Source: Proteobacteria bacterium CAG:495 (GTDB lineage: Bacteria; Pseudomonadota; Alphaproteobacteria; RF32; CAG-239). From it: a stretch of DNA of 64,000 nucleotides. Where the stretch lies: assembly GCA_000432275.1 (NCBI GenBank), contig HF995302.1, forward strand, positions 9,681 through 73,680. The letters are read 5' to 3'. The translations under genes were made by a program, and so were the position numbers. The notes under the pieces were generated by a model. It did no database searches, had not been told where the DNA came from, and saw only the letters and a program-made list of their open reading frames with translations. How positions within the stretch are numbered: position 1 is the stretch's first letter; each line of letters starts with the position of its first letter. This document shows, piece after piece, positions 60,276 through 64,000 of the stretch.

Positions 60276-63200
60276 ATGACGAAACATTATGCAGACGTTA
60301 AGGCTAAGCCTGACTTCGTTGAAGTTGAAAAAGAAGTTCTCAGATTTTGGGAAGAAGACAAGACTTTTGAAAAATCCGTACGTAATCGTGACGGTGCCGC
60401 CGAGTTCGTATTCTATGACGGCCCTCCTTTTGCCAACGGCACGCCTCACTACGGCCATATAATGGTCTCTTATGTTAAGGACGTGGTCGCCCGCTTTCAA
60501 ACCATGAACGGCAAAAAAGTCGAGCGTCGCCTTGGCTGGGACTGTCACGGCCTTCCTGCCGAAATGTCTGCCGAAAAACAGCTTGGCGTTTCCGGACGCA
60601 AGCAGATTGAGGAATTCGGAATTGAAAAGTTTAATGATTTTTGCCGTTCCGACGTTTTGAAGTATTCCGGAATTTGGGTCGATATGTTTAAGCGCATCGG
60701 CCGCTGGGTTGATTTCAGCCATGATTACAAAACCATGGACCTGCCTTTTATGGAAAGTGTCATTAACAACTTTAAGCAGTTGTGGGAAAAGGGACTGGTT
60801 TATGAAGATTATCGCGTTCTGCCGTATTCCTGGGCTGCGGAAACGCCGTTGTCCAACTTTGAGGTCAATCAGGGATACCAGGACAAAACCGACAACGCCA
60901 TCACGGTGATGTTCAAGCTGGAAAACGGAATGAACATTCTGGTTTGGACCACCACGCCGTGGACACTGCCCTCAAACCTGATGCTTGCCGTCGGCAAAGA
61001 TATTGATTATTCGGTTATGCAGGAAGGCGACCAAAAATATATTATCGGTACGGCTTTGAAAGGACGTTACAAAAAGCAGCTTGAAAATGCGACCGAAGTT
61101 GCAACCCTGAAAGGTTCCGAGTTAGTAGGCCTTTCTTATGAGCCGATGTTCCCCTATTTTCAGCATCTGAAGGCCAAGGGCGCGTTTAAGGTACTGTCGG
61201 GAGAGTTCGTTTCTACCGAAGACGGTACCGGCATTGTTCACATTGCCCCCGGTTTTGGCCAGGACGACTTTGAAGCCTGCCGTGCCTGCGATGAGAATTT
61301 TCCGATTGTGTGTCCGGTTGATGAAGCCGGAAAGTTCACCGGCGAAGTTCCTGATTATCAGGGAAAACAGGTGTTCGAAACCAATGAGCCGATAATGCAG
61401 TGGCTGAAGGAAAAAGGTCTGCTCGTCAAAAAAGAACAGTACACCCACTCTTATCCTTTCTGCTGGCGCACCGATACGCCGCTGATTTATAAGGCAATGT
61501 CCAGCTGGTTTGTCAAAGTGACGGATTTCCGCGACGATATGGTAAAGAATAATCAGCAGATTAACTGGGTTCCCGAGCATATCAAAGACGGCCGTTTCGG
61601 TAAATGGCTGGAAGGTGCCCGCGACTGGTCGATTTCCCGTAACCGTTTTTGGGGAACGCCGATTCCGGTTTGGAAGTCGGATAATCCCAAGTTTCCGCGT
61701 GTCGATGTTTTCGGTTCAATCGCCGAAATCAAGGAAAAGACGGGTATAGAAGTGACCAATCTGCACAAGCCTTATATTGACGATGTTGTTTATCCCAATC
61801 CCGACGATCCGTCCGGCAAAACCATGATGCGCCGTGTCGGCGACGTTTTTGACTGCTGGTTCGAGTCGGGATCAATGCCTTATGCTCAGGTACACTATCC
61901 GTTTGATAACAAGGAGTGGTTCGAAAATCATTTCCCGGCTGACTTCATTGTCGAAGCGATGGACCAGACCCGCGGTTGGTTTTATACCTTGACTGTGCTG
62001 TCGACGGCGTTGCATAACAAGCCTGCGTTCAAAAACTGCATTTGTACCGGATTATTGATGGCTGAAGGCGGGCAAAAACTGTCCAAACGCCTGAAAAACT
62101 ATCCGGATCCTAATGAAGTTCTGGACAACATCGGTTCGGATGCTTTGCGTTGGTTCCTGGTTTCTTCTCCGGTCTTAAAAGGCGGCAACCTTGCCGTCGA
62201 CAAAGAGGGCAAGGAGATTGCCAAGGCAGCCCGTGTTGCGCAGATTCCTTTGTGGAACGCCTTTTATTTCTTCACGCTGTATGCCAATGCCGAGGGTTAT
62301 AAAGCCAAGGAAATCAGTTCCTCTGCCGAGGCGATTGACAATTATATCCTTTCCAAACTCAAACGCTTGCGTGACGTCGTCAAACAAGGGCTGGAGAGCT
62401 ATGACGTGTCTATGGCAACCGGTGAAGTAGCTTCCTTTATGGAAATCCTGAACAACTGGTATATCCGTCGCACCCGCGACCGTTTCTGGGAAGGGGACGC
62501 TCAAGCTTTTGACACGTTATATACCGTGTTGGTTAACGTTGCCAAAATCACGGCGCCGCTGATGCCTTTTGTAAGCGAATATATTTTCAAGAATCTCACC
62601 GGTGAAGAGTCTGTTCATTTAACGGATTATCCTGCGCTGGAGGCGATTAAGCCTGACGAAAATCTGGTTGAGGAAATGGACTTCCTGCAGGATTTATGCT
62701 CTGCCGGCAAGTTCATCCGCGAAGAGAAAAATCTCCGCAACCGTTTGCCGTTGGCCAGCCTGACGCTTATCGGACGTGAACTTGATGTGCCGTATCAGGA
62801 AATCGTAAAAGATGAACTGAATGTCAAAGAGGTCAAGTTTGACAATAATTTAAGCCGCTATGCCGACAAAAAGATTTACCTCTACACGCCGTTGCTGGGT
62901 AAGGCTTTGGGTAAAGATATGGGACCGGTAATGGGGGCTTATAAACAAGGACAATGGGAGCTCAATTCTGACGGCACTTTGAGTATTGCCGGCCAGACGC
63001 TGGGGCGGGATTTGTTCGAAGTCCGTTTGGAGATGAAAGACGGTGTTGCAGGCAAGGCGTTTGCCGACAATAAAGCGGTCGTCACTTTGGACACAGCCGT
63101 CACTGACGAACTCAAACGTGAAGGAATGGCGCGCGACTTTGTCCGCTTGGTTCAAACGTTGCGCAAGGATAAGGACTTTAACATTTCCGATCGTATCGAA

Positions 63201-63380
63201 CTTTGCTATGCAACGGATAATTCCGAACTGGCGCTCGCTTTGCAAGAGAACAAAGACTACATTGCCGAGCAGGTTTTGGCGGTCAAGCTGACGGACGGCT
63301 GTACGGCCGGAACGTCGGCTGACATTGAAGGTGCTGCGGTTACGTTTGATGCCAAGGTCAGCAGTTCCAAAGTTGCCTGA
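60276..63380 (+). CDS. ileS: Isoleucyl-tRNA synthetase (eukaryote-like IleS2 type)
   Basis: 1034 residues. Class I motifs: HYGH at 58-61 and KLSKR at 601-605; editing (CP1) domain with WTTTPWTLPSN and DDFEACRACD; anticodon-binding domain after 690. Length, the HYGHI form and the LSKRLKNYPDPNEV stretch place it with the longer eukaryote-like IleS2 clade, of which several members are mupirocin-tolerant. No C-terminal zinc finger of the IleS1 type is seen. Preceded by the leader described above. Confidence 0.95.
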   Translation: MTKHYADVKAKPDFVEVEKEVLRFWEEDKTFEKSVRNRDGAAEFVFYDGPPFANGTPHYGHIMVSYVKDVVARFQTMNGKKVERRLGWDCHGLPAEMSAEKQLGVSGRKQIEEFGIEKFNDFCRSDVLKYSGIWVDMFKRIGRWVDFSHDYKTMDLPFMESVINNFKQLWEKGLVYEDYRVLPYSWAAETPLSNFEVNQGYQDKTDNAITVMFKLENGMNILVWTTTPWTLPSNLMLAVGKDIDYSVMQEGDQKYIIGTALKGRYKKQLENATEVATLKGSELVGLSYEPMFPYFQHLKAKGAFKVLSGEFVSTEDGTGIVHIAPGFGQDDFEACRACDENFPIVCPVDEAGKFTGEVPDYQGKQVFETNEPIMQWLKEKGLLVKKEQYTHSYPFCWRTDTPLIYKAMSSWFVKVTDFRDDMVKNNQQINWVPEHIKDGRFGKWLEGARDWSISRNRFWGTPIPVWKSDNPKFPRVDVFGSIAEIKEKTGIEVTNLHKPYIDDVVYPNPDDPSGKTMMRRVGDVFDCWFESGSMPYAQVHYPFDNKEWFENHFPADFIVEAMDQTRGWFYTLTVLSTALHNKPAFKNCICTGLLMAEGGQKLSKRLKNYPDPNEVLDNIGSDALRWFLVSSPVLKGGNLAVDKEGKEIAKAARVAQIPLWNAFYFFTLYANAEGYKAKEISSSAEAIDNYILSKLKRLRDVVKQGLESYDVSMATGEVASFMEILNNWYIRRTRDRFWEGDAQAFDTLYTVLVNVAKITAPLMPFVSEYIFKNLTGEESVHLTDYPALEAIKPDENLVEEMDFLQDLCSAGKFIREEKNLRNRLPLASLTLIGRELDVPYQEIVKDELNVKEVKFDNNLSRYADKKIYLYTPLLGKALGKDMGPVMGAYKQGQWELNSDGTLSIAGQTLGRDLFEVRLEMKDGVAGKAFADNKAVVTLDTAVTDELKREGMARDFVRLVQTLRKDKDFNISDRIELCYATDNSELALALQENKDYIAEQVLAVKLTDGCTAGTSADIEGAAVTFDAKVSSSKVA

Positions 63381-63400
63381 GGCGATATCCCGAATACAAA

Positions 63401-63430
63401 AGAAGCCCGCTAAAATGCGGGCTTTTTTAT
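63401..63430 (+). terminator. Terminator of ileS
   Basis: AAGCCCGC / GCGGGCTT hairpin with a 6-base loop and six T. Confidence 0.88.
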
Positions 63431-63436
63431 GGCAAT

Positions 63437-63468
63437 AAAAAACCCCGGATAAATCCACCGGGGTTCTT
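63437..63468 (-). terminator. Terminator of the right-edge Cys-rich gene
   Basis: ACCCCGG / CCGGGGT hairpin and TTTTTT on the minus strand, 13 bases after the stop. Confidence 0.82.
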
Positions 63469-63480
63469 GTTGGAACTAAG

Positions 63481-64000
63481 TTAATATATTCCGGTTCCGT
63501 GACAAAGGACGCAATAACCAGGACCGCCACCGCCACACAGTCCGCGTTGCGGACACATCGACAACAGGGTTGAGATATTGTCATTGCATCTGGAGTTATA
63601 GTCTTTAATCGAGCTGACTAAACTGCTTCTCGTACCCGAACAGTTCAACATCATCGGATAGGAACCACAGTTCTTACAACCCGCATCACAGAAAGCAATG
63701 GAGTCGCTTGCCATCGAGTTGAAGTTTGAAACCTGAGATCTCAAAGCAGTTCCTTCGCTGATACAGGGGTCGGCTTTACATTTGTATTTTGTCGTACCGC
63801 AAGCCGTGCAGGAGTCTGCAATGCCGTACGTACAGCTTACAAAGTCGTAGCCGGAACACTTGCTTGAGAAAGAGCAAGCTTCGCACTTATAGCAGGTGCC
63901 GGAAGTCGCACCGCAGGAGCAGACTTTAGCGGTTGTGCCGGTCTGAGTCTGAGATGACGAACAGCTGGATGCCTGATATCCCGACGGGCAGCTGTAGCTG
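63481..64000 (-). CDS. Cys-rich repeat protein, C-terminal part (cut by window edge)
   Basis: The frame stays open from the right edge to the stop at 63481 (about 172 codons seen). It carries SYSCPSGYQASSC, GTTAKVCSCGATSGTCYKC, SCTACGTTKYKC and ends with a Gly-rich CGGGGPGYCVLCHGTGIY. The last motif resembles the DnaJ-type CxxCxGxG zinc finger. It is homologous to the remnant at 51968-52381 and of the same general style as 8694 and 53588. The signal peptide would lie outside the window. Confidence 0.72.
   Translation of the reverse strand, partial: SYSCPSGYQASSCSSSQTQTGTTAKVCSCGATSGTCYKCEACSFSSKCSGYDFVSCTYGIADSCTACGTTKYKCKADPCISEGTALRSQVSNFNSMASDSIAFCDAGCKNCGSYPMMLNCSGTRSSLVSSIKDYNSRCNDNISTLLSMCPQRGLCGGGGPGYCVLCHGTGIY

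Overview
This 64 kb window reads as chromosomal sequence from an alphaproteobacterium with modest GC content, probably host- or gut-associated. The lineage call rests on several independent signs. There is a circularly permuted two-piece tmRNA gene beside an alphaproteobacterial-type sspB. The order yceD-rpmF-plsX-fabH-ihfA-merR is present, with bamE divergent to yceD. An ispH/rnhA cluster and an anmK/tyrS divergent pair are also present. The gut or host link is an inference from the scattered cysteine-rich secreted proteins, the duplicated DUF1566-like proteins and a lipoprotein gene with a Bacteroidota-like start region. No rRNA operon, CRISPR array, transposase or integrase was seen.

Layout. 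1-8.6 kb: elbB (cut by the left edge), an M16 peptidase-ispH-AlbA_2-rnhA operon, an unknown protein, a DsbD/ScsB-like membrane reductase, yqgE. 8.7-15 kb: a truncated Cys-rich secreted protein, a nitroreductase, motAB stator genes, a DUF3750 protein, a TerC transporter, and a gene broken by internal duplication. 15-20 kb: the lipid-synthesis operon and bamE, followed by a candidate structured RNA. 20-29 kb: two tandem NhaD/ArsB-type permeases, trmJ, three secreted or accessory proteins, mnmA, cysE, an alpha/beta hydrolase, an RHH protein, sspB and ssrA. 29.8-32 kb: three tandem genes of an unrecognised family. 32-34 kb: folA, thyX and dut, which together cover thymidylate and folate supply. 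34-45 kb: small unknowns, a CTP-dependent lipid kinase, alaS, tspO, sfsA-like, map, radC, marC, a very acidic repeat protein, a candidate RNA, a small HTH protein, and tRNA-Arg and tRNA-Pro. 45-50 kb: a complete livHMGKF branched-chain amino acid ABC transporter with an RNHCP zinc-ribbon gene. 50-55 kb: a DMT permease, Hsp20, DUF3175 and a second block of Cys-rich secreted proteins including a start-less remnant. 55-64 kb: tyrS/anmK, a probable imported lipoprotein, small unknowns, a third candidate RNA, an orphan zeta-toxin-like kinase, ileS with an apparent isoleucine leader-peptide attenuator, and another Cys-rich protein cut by the right edge.

Most of the window is ordinary housekeeping sequence in short operons bounded by clear intrinsic terminators. 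The parts most worth a second look are: the ileS leader (short ORF MVQNFYIYIPSVIIP overlapping a hairpin with a T-run and an 8-nt alternative pairing); the structured RNA at about 58.7-59.06 kb with a 23S-like motif upstream of the zeta-like kinase; the three-gene unknown family at 29.8-32.1 kb; the dispersed Cys-rich secreted family with two decaying copies; and two further promoter-structure-terminator units that look like small RNA genes. All promoter, terminator and RNA-folding statements were made by eye and not computed.
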